Shown one piece after another: positions 50,437 to 59,754 of a stretch of DNA of 64,000 nucleotides. Source of the DNA: Halopenitus sp041821145 (lineage in GTDB: Archaea; Halobacteriota; Halobacteria; Halobacteriales; Haloferacaceae); contig NZ_JBGUBC010000010.1 in NCBI RefSeq assembly GCF_041821145.1, positions 1 through 64,000 on the forward strand. The letters run 5' to 3'. The translations under genes were made by a program, and so were the position numbers. How positions within the stretch are numbered: the first letter of the stretch is position 1; every line of letters begins with the position of its first letter. Under the pieces are notes generated by a model. The model did not search any database. It was given only the letters and a program-made list of their open reading frames with translations, and was not told where the DNA came from.

Positions 50437-53034
50437 ATGAGTCGCGGCCCCGAGTTGATAATCACCGAAAAGGAGAACGCCGCCAGACGGATCGCGGACA
50501 TCCTCAGCGGGGAGTCCGCCGAATCCGAGCGGATGAACGGCGTGAACGTCTACAAATGGGGCGGAACGCGATGCATCGGCCTGTCCGGACACGTCGTCGA
50601 AGTCGACTTTCCGGCGGAATACGACGACTGGCGCGACGTCGAGCCCGTGGAACTCATCGACGCACCGGTGAGCAAGGAGCCGACGCGGGAGAACATCGTC
50701 GCCGCTTTGCGTCGGATCGCGCGCAACGCCTCCCGGGTCACGATCGCGACGGACTACGATCGGGAGGGTGAGCTGATCGGCAAGGAGGCCTACGAGCTCG
50801 TTCGCGAGGTGAACGAGGACGTCCCGATCGACCGCGTCAGGTTCTCGTCGATCACCGAAAACGAGGTACAAAGCGCCTTCGCCGACCCGGATGAACTCGA
50901 TTTCGACCTCGCAGCCGCCGGCGAGGCCCGCCAGGTGATCGATCTGATGTGGGGAGCGGCACTCACCCGATTCCTCTCGCTTTCGGCCCGCCAGCTTGGC
51001 GACGATTTCATCTCGGTCGGACGAGTGCAGGGGCCGACGCTCAAGCTCATCGTCGATCGCGAACGCGAGATCCAGGCGTTCGATCCCGAATCCTACTGGG
51101 AGCTGTTCGCGGATCTCGAAAAGGACGGTTCTGACGCCTTCCAGGCACAGTACTTCTTCCGAGATACCGACGACAACGAGGCCGAACGCGTCTGGGATGC
51201 GGACGTCGCGGAAACGCTTTCGGAGGCGTTGGATGCTGCGACGGACGTGACCGTCGATAACGTTCGGCGTCGGACACGAACCGACGATCCCCCTGCCCCC
51301 TTCAACACCACACAGTTCATCCGCGCGGCCGGATCGCTCGGCTACTCGGCCCAGCGCGCGATGTCGATCGCCGAGGACATCTATACGGCCGGCTACATCA
51401 CGTATCCGCGGACCGACAACACGGTGTATCCCGACGATCTGGATCCCCGCGAGTTGTTGGAGGCGTTCCTCGACTCCGGCTTTTCCGAGGAGGCGTCCTC
51501 CCTGCTCGATCAGGAGACGATCGAACCGACCGAAGGCGACGAGGAAACGACGGACCACCCGCCAATCCACCCGACCGGCGAGCTTCCCTCGCGGTCGGAC
51601 CTCTCCGAGGACGAGTGGGCGGTCTATGAACTCGTCGTGCGACGCTTCCTCGCGACGTGTGCCCCGCCTGCGACCTGGGAGCACCTTCGGGTCCTTGCGC
51701 TTGCGAACGACGAGGCGACGACGATCGCGACCGATGCCGACGCCCGCGCCGCGCTCCAGGACCCGGAGGCGGCCGAAGAAGGGATGGAGCCGACGCTTGC
51801 GGCCGACGGCGGCCTCCGACTGAAGGCAAACGGCAAACGGCTTCTGGAGGCCGGTTACCACGACGTCTACCCGTACGGCTCCACGAGCGAGACGGTCGTC
51901 CCGGACGTCGAAGAGGGCGAGACGCTCGCGATCGACGACCGGCGACTCGAGGCCAAGGAGACGCAGCCGCCGAGACGCTACGGCCAGTCGCGGCTCATCG
52001 AGGAGATGGAGTCGCGCGGATTGGGGACGAAGGCGACGAGACACAACGCCCTCGAAAAGCTCTACGACCGCGGTTACATCGAAAACGACCCGCCGCGACC
52101 GACCAGGCTCGCGGAGGCGGTCGTCGAGGCCGCAGAGGAGTTCGCGGATCGGATCGTCTCCGAGGAGATGACCGCACAACTCGAGGAGGACATGCAGGCG
52201 ATCGCCGCCGGCGAGGCCGACTACGAGGAGGTGACCGCCGAATCGCGCGAGCTTCTGGAGGCCGTCTTCGAGGAGCTTTCCGACTCGCGGGAGGCGATCG
52301 GTGATCACCTGCGGGAGTCGCTTAAGGCGGATCGGACGATCGGTCCCTGCCCCGAGTGTGGATCGGACCTGCTGATCCGGAAGTCGCGGTACGGATCCCA
52401 TTTCATCGGGTGTGACGGCTATCCCGACTGTGAGTACACCCTTCCGTTGCCCTCGACGGGCAAACCGATCATCCTGGAGGAGACCTGTGAGGAACACGAC
52501 CTCCACCACGTCAAGATGCTTGCGGGCCGCAAGACGTTCGTCCACGGGTGCCCGCAGTGTAAAGCCGAGGAGGCGGACGCTACGGAGGATACGGTTATCG
52601 GCGAGTGTCCCGACTGCGGCGAGGAACACGGCGGCGAACTCGCGATCAAACAGCTCCGCTCCGGCTCGCGGCTCGTCGGCTGTACGCGATATCCGGACTG
52701 TGACTACTCGCTGCCGCTCCCGCGCCGCGGCGAGATCGAGGTGACCGACGAGACGTGCGAGGAACACGATCTGCCACATCTCCGGGTCCACTCGGGCGAC
52801 GAGCCCTGGGATCTCGGGTGTCCGATCTGCAACTACCGGGAGTATGAGGCCCGCCAGAACGGCTCGGAGCTCGAGACTTTGGAGGGAATCGGCGAGCGGA
52901 CCGCGGAAAAACTCGAGGACGCCGGTGTCGAGGGCGTGGCGGACCTGAAGGAGGCCGACCCGGACGACATCGCCGACCGCGTCGAGGGGGTTGCCCCGGA
53001 CACGGTTCGGGACTGGCAGGCGAACGCGGACTGA
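50437..53034 (+). CDS. topA: DNA topoisomerase I (type IA)
   Basis: The 865-residue enzyme has a TOPRIM domain (ELIITEKENAARRIADILSG, IATDYDREGELIGKEAY), the catalytic Tyr in GYITYPRTDNTVYP and the core segment SRGLGTKATRHNALEKLYDRGYI. Three Cys-rich zinc ribbons follow (CPECGSD, CPQCKAEE, CPDCGEEH), then a helix-hairpin-helix near the end (TLEGIGERTAEKLEDAGVEGVADL). It relaxes negative supercoils. A TATA-like tttacg is 28 nt before the ATG. Six 10-bp repeats follow the stop. Confidence 0.94.
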   Translation: MSRGPELIITEKENAARRIADILSGESAESERMNGVNVYKWGGTRCIGLSGHVVEVDFPAEYDDWRDVEPVELIDAPVSKEPTRENIVAALRRIARNASRVTIATDYDREGELIGKEAYELVREVNEDVPIDRVRFSSITENEVQSAFADPDELDFDLAAAGEARQVIDLMWGAALTRFLSLSARQLGDDFISVGRVQGPTLKLIVDREREIQAFDPESYWELFADLEKDGSDAFQAQYFFRDTDDNEAERVWDADVAETLSEALDAATDVTVDNVRRRTRTDDPPAPFNTTQFIRAAGSLGYSAQRAMSIAEDIYTAGYITYPRTDNTVYPDDLDPRELLEAFLDSGFSEEASSLLDQETIEPTEGDEETTDHPPIHPTGELPSRSDLSEDEWAVYELVVRRFLATCAPPATWEHLRVLALANDEATTIATDADARAALQDPEAAEEGMEPTLAADGGLRLKANGKRLLEAGYHDVYPYGSTSETVVPDVEEGETLAIDDRRLEAKETQPPRRYGQSRLIEEMESRGLGTKATRHNALEKLYDRGYIENDPPRPTRLAEAVVEAAEEFADRIVSEEMTAQLEEDMQAIAAGEADYEEVTAESRELLEAVFEELSDSREAIGDHLRESLKADRTIGPCPECGSDLLIRKSRYGSHFIGCDGYPDCEYTLPLPSTGKPIILEETCEEHDLHHVKMLAGRKTFVHGCPQCKAEEADATEDTVIGECPDCGEEHGGELAIKQLRSGSRLVGCTRYPDCDYSLPLPRRGEIEVTDETCEEHDLPHLRVHSGDEPWDLGCPICNYREYEARQNGSELETLEGIGERTAEKLEDAGVEGVADLKEADPDDIADRVEGVAPDTVRDWQANAD

Positions 53035-53050
53035 TCGGCGGCCGACCATC

Positions 53051-53110
53051 GGCTGTTCGGTACGGTTCGGTACGGTTTGGTTCGGTTTGCCACGGTTTGG
53101 CACGGTTCGA
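53051..53110 (+). repeat. six tandem 10-bp repeats after topA
   Basis: Six units in register (ggctgttcgg, tacggttcgg, tacggtttgg, ttcggtttgc, cacggtttgg, cacggttcga) form a degenerate tandem array with consensus yacggttygg, starting 17 nt after the topA stop. There is no coding frame. A 10-bp period is close to one DNA turn, so the array could be a bent or protein-bound site, or simply replication slippage. Confidence 0.75.
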
Positions 53111-53256
53111 TGCAGCTCCTCGTTCTCGTTTCTGTGTTTTCCGCTTCGATTCCGAGAACCGCATGACTACGGCGTGGTAAACTCGGATTAATCCCGTTGA
53201 ATTCGACTGGAGTACCGTTCGAATATATCCCCCCAGCGACCCGAGAGAGGAACGTA

Positions 53257-54315
53257 ATGAACCGAAACCGCTCTCGGCTGCTCGATCAGTTGACCGACGA
53301 CGAATCACCCACTCGCCTGGGACGACGACGGATGATGGCCCTCGGCGCGGGCGTGGGAACGACCCTCCTTGCCGGCTGTACGGGGACGTCGGGGCTTCCC
53401 GGATCGGATGGATCGTCTCCGTCCGGATCGAATTTCCGGTTATTGATAAGCGATATGCCGGCCGACATCGGCGATTTCGATCGCCTGGACGTCACCTTCG
53501 ACAGTGCTCGGATATTCGACGGCGAGGACGACTCCGAGGGTGATGAGGATACGGCGGAGCCCGAGAACGAGACTGAAACCGACTCCGAGAACGAGACGGA
53601 GACTGAGTCCGAGACTGAGTCCGAGACTGAGAATGAGACGGAGTTTGAAAACGAGACGGAGTCTGAGAACGAAACTGAGACCGACTCAGAGAACGAGACC
53701 GACTCCGACGATCAGGTCGAAACCACGGAGATGGAGGATAGCGACGGCGAGACGGACGACCCCGAGGGAGAGCCCGATTCGGGATCCGACGATCGCGTCG
53801 AACGACAGCGGGATTTCTACGTCCTCGATCTCGACGGTGCGACGGTCGATCTGACACAGGTGGTCGACGGCGACGCGATGCCCGTCTTCGAGGGTGAACT
53901 GTCGGAGGGCACCTATCAAAAGGTCGAACTCCACGTCTCGGAGATCGAGGGGATCGTCGACGGCGAACAGGTGGAGGTGATGGTCCCGAGCGGGAAGTTG
54001 CAGATCACGAAGCCCTTCGAGATCCGGGCCGAAGAGGCAACGAGCTTCGTCTTCGATATCAACGTGGTCAAGCGAGGGAATCAGGCGAGCTACAACCTGA
54101 ATCCCGTGATCTCCAAAAGTGGCGTCGCAGGGAAGGACGTCGAAGTTGAGGAGGTCGATCCCGAACGGGCGAGCGACGACGACGGCGAGGATACCGAATC
54201 GGACGAGGATGCGGCCGACGACGAGGACGATGGAACTCCTTCCGACGATGAAGGAACGCCCTCCGACGACGATGGGACGCCCTCTGACGGCGAGGAAACG
54301 CCCTCCGACGAATAA
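53257..54315 (+). CDS. Tat-exported lipoprotein with DUF4382 domain
   Basis: The 352-residue protein has a twin-arginine signal (LGRRRMMALGAGVG) ending in a lipobox LLAGC, so it is exported folded and lipid-anchored. The DUF4382 domain follows (FRLLISDMPADIGDFDRLDVTFDSARIF) but is split by about 90 residues of Glu/Asn/Thr/Ser repeats (ENETETDSENETE). It resumes at DFYVLDLDGATVDLTQVVDG and continues to NLNPVISKSG. A second acidic repeat (GTPSDDEGTPSDD) ends it. The function of DUF4382 is unknown. ATG 53257 directly precedes the signal and follows a GAGAGGAA stretch. Confidence 0.8.
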   Translation: MNRNRSRLLDQLTDDESPTRLGRRRMMALGAGVGTTLLAGCTGTSGLPGSDGSSPSGSNFRLLISDMPADIGDFDRLDVTFDSARIFDGEDDSEGDEDTAEPENETETDSENETETESETESETENETEFENETESENETETDSENETDSDDQVETTEMEDSDGETDDPEGEPDSGSDDRVERQRDFYVLDLDGATVDLTQVVDGDAMPVFEGELSEGTYQKVELHVSEIEGIVDGEQVEVMVPSGKLQITKPFEIRAEEATSFVFDINVVKRGNQASYNLNPVISKSGVAGKDVEVEEVDPERASDDDGEDTESDEDAADDEDDGTPSDDEGTPSDDDGTPSDGEETPSDE

Positions 54316-54412
54316 TCACCGATGCACTCGCGGTTCCTGTCGTCGAAGTCGCGACGAAACACCGGACTCCCTTCGCGGATCGATCCTCGGTTCCGGCCCG
54401 ATTCATCGCACC

Positions 54413-54420
54413 CTTTTTAC
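54413..54420 (+). promoter_or_regulatory. TATA box for GGGP synthase gene
   Basis: ctttttac lies 25-32 nt before ATG 54445, selecting that start over an upstream in-frame ATG at 54322. Confidence 0.5.
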
Positions 54421-54444
54421 ACCCCGCCGCTGTGGCTCCGTGTA

Positions 54445-55149
54445 ATGACGAACCCGTGGGAGGAGTGGGATCACCTCCTCAAAGTCGATCCCGACAAGGA
54501 GCTGTACGGGGATGAGACGTTCGAAGACGTCGTTCGAACCGGCACGGACGCGATCGAGATCGGCGGCACGCTCGGAGTGACTGAGGACAAGATGCAGCGC
54601 GTGATCGAAGCGTGCGCCGACCACGACGTTCCGATCTACCAGGAGCCATCGAACCCATCGGTCGTTATCGACTCGCCCGATCTGGACGGCTATCTCATTC
54701 CGACGGTGTTCAATGCCGATGACCCGTTCTGGATCGTCGGCGCCCACAAGGAGTGGGTCCGAATCGAGGACGGGCTCGACTGGGGTCGAACCCACACCGA
54801 GGCCTACATCGTGTTGAACCCGGAGGCCTCGGTCGCTGAGTACACCAACGCCGATTGTGACCAGTCACCCGAGGATGTCGCCGCCTACGCGAGCGTGGCC
54901 GAGCGACTGTTCGGACAGGACATCGTCTACGTCGAGTACTCCGGAACCTTCGGCGACCCGGAGACGGTCGCGGCCGCCGGAGATGCACTCGAGGAGTCCA
55001 CGCTGTTTTACGGCGGCGGGATACACGACTACGAGACTGCCCGGGAGATGGGAACGCACGCCGACGTCGTCGTCGTCGGTGACCTGCTCCACGACGAGGG
55101 CTGTGCGGCCGTCCGCGAGACCGTCGAGGGTGCAACCGACGCGAATTGA
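54445..55149 (+). CDS. geranylgeranylglyceryl phosphate synthase
   Basis: The 234-residue TIM-barrel enzyme makes the first ether bond of archaeal lipids by joining sn-glycerol-1-phosphate and geranylgeranyl diphosphate. It starts NPWEEWDHLLKVDPDKEL and contains TDAIEIGGTLGVT, PIYQEPSNPSVV, VYVEYSGTFGDPETVAAA and FYGGGIHDYETAREMGTHADVVVVGDLL, the phosphate-binding loops. It is a group I enzyme, as in other haloarchaea. A DtxR regulator follows after 52 nt. Confidence 0.9.
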   Translation: MTNPWEEWDHLLKVDPDKELYGDETFEDVVRTGTDAIEIGGTLGVTEDKMQRVIEACADHDVPIYQEPSNPSVVIDSPDLDGYLIPTVFNADDPFWIVGAHKEWVRIEDGLDWGRTHTEAYIVLNPEASVAEYTNADCDQSPEDVAAYASVAERLFGQDIVYVEYSGTFGDPETVAAAGDALEESTLFYGGGIHDYETAREMGTHADVVVVGDLLHDEGCAAVRETVEGATDAN

Positions 55150-55201
55150 CTCGGCCGATATCGATCCCGCACGTATTTCCCGGCCCCTCGCTAATGAAAA
55201 G

Positions 55202-55858
55202 ATGATGCTTAGCGACGTCATGGAGGACTATCTCAAGGCTATCTACGTCCTCCAGACCGAGAACGGCCCGCCGGTGTCGACCTCCGATATCGCAAAGGAG
55301 GTCGAGAAGACGTCGCCGACGGTCACCGACATGCTCGGAAAGCTGGCCGACCGCGGACTCATCGATCGCGAACCATACACGGGCGTCGAGTTGACACCGG
55401 AGGGCGAGGCAGTCGCCCTCGAGGTCGTTCGCCACCACCGACTGTTGGAAGCGTATCTGGCCGAACATCTCGATTACGACTGGAGTGAGGTACACGAGGA
55501 GGCGGAGCGGCTCGAACACCACATCTCCGAGGAGTTCGAACGCCGCGTCGCCGCCGCCCTTGACGATCCGGACGTCGATCCGCACGGCGACCCGATTCCC
55601 AGTGCCGATCTCGAACCCGTCAGCGACGACTCCGTGGGGCTCGCGGAGTGTTCACCCGGCGATCACGTCGTCATCACGCGCGTCTCCGATCGCGACGACG
55701 AGGAGTTGGCCTACCTCTCCGAGGCCGGATTGACCCCCGGAACCGAGATCGAGGTCCGCGACGTCGCTCCGTTCGGAATGATCACCGTTCACACGCCCGC
55801 CGGCGAGCAGAGCCTGCCGGAGGAGATCGCCGATTCGATACGCGTTCGATCGGCGTAA
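55202..55858 (+). CDS. DtxR-family metal-dependent regulator with FeoA domain
   Basis: The 218-residue protein has an N-terminal winged helix (MEDYLKAIYVLQTENGPPVSTSDIAKEVEKTSPTVTDML, about residues 1-65). A dimerisation domain with metal ligands follows (RHHRLLEAYL, EEAERLEHHISEEFE), then an SH3-like FeoA domain (about 145-218, LAECSPGDHVVITRV). This is the full DtxR/IdeR layout, unlike the shorter SirR at 29468. It probably controls iron or manganese genes; the nearby BtuCDF locus is a candidate target. The start is one of two adjacent ATGs. Confidence 0.85.
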   Translation: MMLSDVMEDYLKAIYVLQTENGPPVSTSDIAKEVEKTSPTVTDMLGKLADRGLIDREPYTGVELTPEGEAVALEVVRHHRLLEAYLAEHLDYDWSEVHEEAERLEHHISEEFERRVAAALDDPDVDPHGDPIPSADLEPVSDDSVGLAECSPGDHVVITRVSDRDDEELAYLSEAGLTPGTEIEVRDVAPFGMITVHTPAGEQSLPEEIADSIRVRSA

Positions 55859-55864
55859 GACGAC

Positions 55865-57121
55865 TCAGGAGTCCGTCGCTCGATTCCGATCCTCGATATC
55901 ACGTTTCACGAGAGCCTCGACGGTCGCGACGACCCCATCGATCGTCGACGGCCGGCCTTCGACGGTCGACCGTCCCACCACGACGCGCTCGGATTCGGAG
56001 ACTGCCTCGACGACGGACCGATTTCCGGCGGCAGGCGCACCGACGACGATGAGCGCCGCGGCTTCCTCGGCACGCTCTCGGGCGGCCGCGGCGGCCTCGT
56101 CGTTGATGCCGGCGAACGCCGGAACGAGAATCGGGTCCGCTTCCACCTCGCGAGCGGCCGCCGCCGCGGCGTCACCGGAGGGAACGACCCCGACGCTCGC
56201 CTCGAATCCCTCCCTCGCGAGCGCGTGGACGGCCGTCGCCGCCTCCGGACCGGTTCCGACCACGTGGACGCCGCGTCGTTCCGTCTCGTCTTCCTGCACG
56301 TCGATGTCGTCCGGAAGCGCGGTGACGAGCGGCGACGTCGATCCGGGCCGTTCGGTGACGAGCGTCCGAGCGTCGAAGGCATCCCGTAGCGTCGAGGCTG
56401 TGAGTACCCGTTCCGGCGGTCCACTCGATTTGAGACGACCGTCGGCCAGCAGGGCGAGTTCGTCGCAGTAGCGCGCGGCGAGGTTCAGATCGTGGATCGC
56501 CGCCACGACCGTCTTGCCGTCCGCGACCAGATCGCGGACGAGTTCGAGAGTGCGAACGGCGTGGTTGATGTCGAGGCTTCCGGTCGGTTCATCTAAAAGC
56601 AGCGTTGGCGTCCCCTGAGCGAGCGCCCGAGCCAGCAGGACGCGCTGGCGCTCGCCGCCGGAAACCGACTCGATCGACCGGTCCGCGAACCGGACGACGT
56701 CGGTCCGCTCCATTGCGCGTTTCACCGCGTTCCGGTCCTCGGCCCCCGGCGTGTCGAACCGCGAGAGGTGCGGTGTTCGACCCATCTCGACGACCTCTTC
56801 GACGGTGAACGAAAACGGGAGGGCGGTCTCCTGGGGCACCGAGGCGATCCGACGTCCCACCGCACGCGCCGACAGGTCGGTGACGTCGTCCCCCCCGACC
56901 GTGACCGTTCCGCGATCCGGGGTGAGGGTGCCACGAAGCGCTCGCAGGAGCGTGGTCTTGCCCGCACCGTTCGGTCCGACGAGTCCGAGGAACGTTCCGC
57001 GATCGACGGCGAGACTGACTCCGTCCAACACGGTCAGATCGCCGAAGGAGACGACCAGATCGCGGGCGCGGATCGACGCCATCGGCTCACCATCACGCTC
57101 GGAGTGCCGCGGCTCGCTCAC
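55865..57121 (-). CDS. btuD: cobalamin/heme-type ABC transporter ATP-binding protein with C-terminal extension
   Basis: Residues 14-270 are an ABC ATPase: Walker A GPNGAGKTT, a PQETALPF Q-loop, signature VSGGERQRVLLARAL, Walker B TLLLDEPTGS and the H-loop AAIHDLNLAA. About 140 more residues follow, with an alpha/beta look (GVHVVGTGPEAATAVHALAREGF, PILVPAFAGIN, ALIVVGAPAAGNRSVVE), absent from bacterial BtuD. They may regulate the ATPase. GTG 57121 overlaps the permease stop (GTGA); ATG 57082 is the alternative. It partners the permease and the binding protein next door. Confidence 0.86.
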   Translation of the reverse strand: MSEPRHSERDGEPMASIRARDLVVSFGDLTVLDGVSLAVDRGTFLGLVGPNGAGKTTLLRALRGTLTPDRGTVTVGGDDVTDLSARAVGRRIASVPQETALPFSFTVEEVVEMGRTPHLSRFDTPGAEDRNAVKRAMERTDVVRFADRSIESVSGGERQRVLLARALAQGTPTLLLDEPTGSLDINHAVRTLELVRDLVADGKTVVAAIHDLNLAARYCDELALLADGRLKSSGPPERVLTASTLRDAFDARTLVTERPGSTSPLVTALPDDIDVQEDETERRGVHVVGTGPEAATAVHALAREGFEASVGVVPSGDAAAAAAREVEADPILVPAFAGINDEAAAAARERAEEAAALIVVGAPAAGNRSVVEAVSESERVVVGRSTVEGRPSTIDGVVATVEALVKRDIEDRNRATDS

Positions 57122-58221
57122 AACTCGTGCACCTCCCGGCGTCGGAGCAAGAACAGGAAGAACGGCGCGCCGACGGCCGCGGTGACGACCCCAACCGGAA
57201 GCTCGGCGTTGCCGAGCCTGGCAGCCGTATCCGCGACCACGAGGAACGAAGCGCCCGCCAACGCCGCCGTCGGAAGCAGGATCCGGTGGTCCGGACCGAC
57301 GACCAGCCGGAGCATATGGGGAACGATCAGACCGACGAAGCCGATCACGCCCGTGACTGCCACCCCTGCAGCAGTGATGAGCGACGAGACGCCGAGCAGG
57401 ACGCGTTTCGTCCGTCCGACGTCGATTCCGAGCCCCTGTGCCTCCTCCTCGCCGAGCAGGAGGACATTGAGATCGCGGGCATAGGCCAACAGGACGGCGA
57501 ACAGGATCGGGACGACCACGACCGTCACCTGTACCTCCGCCCAGTTTGCCCCGGCGAGATGGCCCATCAGCCAGCCGACGACCTCCCGGAGGCTCTCTTC
57601 GGCCTGTAACTGGAGGTAGGAGATGACGGCGCCGAGGAACGTCTGGACGGCGACGCCGGCGAGCAGAAGCGTCGCGACCGGCGTCCGTCCGTTCCTGGTC
57701 GCGATCGCGTACACCCCGAAGGCCGCTCCGAGAGCGCCGAGAAACGCCATCCCCTGGAGTCCGATCCATCGAAGCCACGTCGGAAATGCGAGCGGGGCCA
57801 CGATGAACGCAACCGCACCGACTGCCGCACCAGATGAGACGCCGATGATCGACGGATCGGCCATCGGGTTCCGGAAGAATCCCTGCATTACGGTTCCGGC
57901 GGCCGCGAGCGCGAATCCAACGATCGCCGCAAGGAGGATCCGGGGCAACCGGATCCCGACGACGATCTGCCGGTGGAGTTCCTCGATCGGGTAGGAAAAC
58001 GGTGATACGTATCGCAACTCGATCGCGGGCACGAACAGCGGGCCGGGCATCGAGCGAATCCCGACTTCCGCGCCGACCGGGACCACCAGCGCGTCCAAAA
58101 GTACCTTCGCAACCTCCGTCGGGGGGACCCGAACCGGGCCAAGCCCCGCGCTCGCGGTGACGACGACCGCCAAAAGCGCCGTCAGGCCCAGACACCACGT
58201 CGCCGTTCGGGTCCGCCGCAT
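57118..58221 (-). CDS. btuC: FecCD-family ABC transporter permease
   Basis: The 367-residue membrane protein has about ten helices and the family motifs LPRILLAAIVGFALAAAGTVMQGFFRNPMADPSIIGVSSGAA, GLIVPHMLRLVVGPDH and GVVTAAVGAPFFLFLL. Two copies make the channel of a BtuC2D2-type importer for vitamin B12, heme or iron chelates. The first helix is the export anchor. The ATPase gene overlaps its end by 4 nt, and the substrate-binding protein is divergent, 61 nt from its start. Confidence 0.9.
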   Translation of the reverse strand: MRRTRTATWCLGLTALLAVVVTASAGLGPVRVPPTEVAKVLLDALVVPVGAEVGIRSMPGPLFVPAIELRYVSPFSYPIEELHRQIVVGIRLPRILLAAIVGFALAAAGTVMQGFFRNPMADPSIIGVSSGAAVGAVAFIVAPLAFPTWLRWIGLQGMAFLGALGAAFGVYAIATRNGRTPVATLLLAGVAVQTFLGAVISYLQLQAEESLREVVGWLMGHLAGANWAEVQVTVVVVPILFAVLLAYARDLNVLLLGEEEAQGLGIDVGRTKRVLLGVSSLITAAGVAVTGVIGFVGLIVPHMLRLVVGPDHRILLPTAALAGASFLVVADTAARLGNAELPVGVVTAAVGAPFFLFLLRRREVHEL

Positions 58222-58282
58222 GGTGTTACAAACCGGCTTGCAGTAGCTAAATATTTATTGGACTGTCGGCGAGTGGGAGACG
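58222..58282. promoter_or_regulatory. divergent promoter of btuCD and btuF
   Basis: A shared 61-nt gap holds an A+T-rich box, aaatatttatt (about 58248-58258), 25-35 nt before the btuF ATG. On the other strand the same tract lies about 30 nt before btuC. One element may thus serve both directions and would be a good place for a DtxR-type operator. Confidence 0.45.
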
Positions 58283-59413
58283 ATGCGAACACGAACCGCG
58301 GTCACCGTGGCGCTCGTCGCGACGATCCTTCTGTCGGGGATGGCGATGCCGGTCGGGGCCGTCCAGTCGATCCCGAGCGGCGCCGACGTCGAGGCGACCC
58401 AGGAATCGTGCACGTTCCCGGTCGAGCGGACCGACGCGTCCGGTGAAACGCTTCGCCTCGAGGAGCGCCCCGAGCGTGTGACGACGACGAACCCCTCCGC
58501 CGCCCAGACGATGTGGGAGATCGGCGGGCGCTCCCAAGTCGTCGGCGTAACTCGATACGCCTCCTACCTCGAGGGTGCTGACGAGCGGACCGACGTCTCC
58601 TCGGAGTTCGGCGTGAGCATCGAGGAGGTAGCCGGCACCGAACCCGATCTGGTGTTGGTCCCGAACACGACTGATGCCGAACAGCTTCAAAAGATGCGTG
58701 AGACCGGACTCCCCGTCTACCACCTTCCGCGTGCGCACTCGATCGAGGACATCGCCGCGAAGACGACGACGATCGGCAGGCTCACCGGTAACTGTGAGGG
58801 GGCCGCCGAGACGAACGCCTGGATGAACGAGAGCGTCGAGGCGGCGCGCGTGACTGTCGAGGACGATGCCGATCGCCCGACCGTGCTCTACCCACTCGGA
58901 AGCGGCTACGTCGCCGCCGGCGACACGTTCATCGACGAGATGATCTCGGCCGCGGGAGCCAGAAACGTCGCCGCCGAGAATCACACCGGCTACCCGCAGC
59001 TAAACGCGGAGATCATCCTCCGGATGGATCCCGAATACATCCTCATTACCGACCGCGAGTCGGCGATCATCGAGGAGGAACCCTACGCCAGCACGACTGC
59101 CGGCCAGGAGAACAACACGATCTACGTCCCTGTTCAATGGGTCAACCAGCCCGCACCCCGTAGCGTCGTGTACACGGTCGAGAACGTCTCCACGCAGTTG
59201 GAGACCGACTCGACGGACGCGACCGCAACCCCCACCGAGACCGACGACGCTTCTCCGGTCGACGATGGGACGGAGACCGCCGAACCCACCGACTCGGCGG
59301 ACGAGGACGCGACTGCGGAAACGACGGCCGACGACGCGCCCGGATTCGGTCCGGCGATCGCCGCAGTCGCGATCGTCGTGACGGCGCTGCTCTCGCGACG
59401 ACTCGATCGGTGA
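58283..59413 (+). CDS. btuF: PGF-CTERM-anchored ABC transporter substrate-binding protein
   Basis: The 376-residue protein has a Sec signal (ILLSGMAMPVGAVQ) and a periplasmic-binding-protein domain of the BtuF/FepB class: RVTTTNPSAAQTMWEIGG, GVTRYASYLEGAD and QLNAEIILRMDPEYILITD. An acidic Thr/Asp-rich linker (about 300-350) leads to DDAPGFGPAIAAVAIVVTALLSRR, the PGF-CTERM sorting signal cut by archaeosortase. It should be lipid-anchored outside the membrane, binding cobalamin, heme or a siderophore. Confidence 0.9.
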   Translation: MRTRTAVTVALVATILLSGMAMPVGAVQSIPSGADVEATQESCTFPVERTDASGETLRLEERPERVTTTNPSAAQTMWEIGGRSQVVGVTRYASYLEGADERTDVSSEFGVSIEEVAGTEPDLVLVPNTTDAEQLQKMRETGLPVYHLPRAHSIEDIAAKTTTIGRLTGNCEGAAETNAWMNESVEAARVTVEDDADRPTVLYPLGSGYVAAGDTFIDEMISAAGARNVAAENHTGYPQLNAEIILRMDPEYILITDRESAIIEEEPYASTTAGQENNTIYVPVQWVNQPAPRSVVYTVENVSTQLETDSTDATATPTETDDASPVDDGTETAEPTDSADEDATAETTADDAPGFGPAIAAVAIVVTALLSRRLDR

Positions 59414-59469
59414 CGTCAGCGGTCTCCGGCAGTCGAAACGACCTTACGGCCCGGGGACAGCGGATCGAT

Positions 59470-59754
59470 ATGGTCGAGAACGTCATCTATCCCGCCTATC
59501 TCGACGCCGATCTCTCGCGTGCGGAGGGCCGGCGCGTCCCGCTCGATCTGGCGCTCACGGACCCGACCGTCGACGAGATCGCCCAGGCTGTCCAGCAGGT
59601 CGGGTACGACGCAGTCATCGAACGTGAGACGAGCTACTCCCGCGAATACGAAGCGCGCGGGCGCGTCCTCGTTCAAGGTACCGAAGACACGACGAAAAAC
59701 GACCTCGTGCAGGCCGTCGCCGCCTACATCGGCCTCATTCGGGACGATTCGTGA
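59470..59754 (+). CDS. srp19: signal recognition particle subunit SRP19
   Basis: The 94-residue RNA-binding protein starts VENVIYPAYLDADLSRAEGRRVP and contains TVDEIAQAVQQVGYDAVIER and the loop GRVLVQGTEDTTKNDLVQAVAAYI, the SRP19 signature. It binds 7S RNA helices 6 and 8 and prepares the site for SRP54. An ATG at 59470 lies about 25 nt after ccttacgg, a weak TATA box. Its stop overlaps the gar1 GTG by 3 nt. Confidence 0.9.
   Translation: MVENVIYPAYLDADLSRAEGRRVPLDLALTDPTVDEIAQAVQQVGYDAVIERETSYSREYEARGRVLVQGTEDTTKNDLVQAVAAYIGLIRDDS

Noticed and set aside
50407..53103. 898-codon open frame on the minus strand opposite topA
   Set aside because: It mirrors topA, is Arg/Leu/Val-rich as expected for the antisense of a G+C-rich acidic gene, and has no family motif. 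Several similar antisense frames (e.g. 21591-23378, 26179-27678, 17165-18577) were left out for the same reason.
53051..53110. possible CRISPR-like array
   Set aside because: Repeats are 10 bp with no spacers, and no cas genes are nearby.
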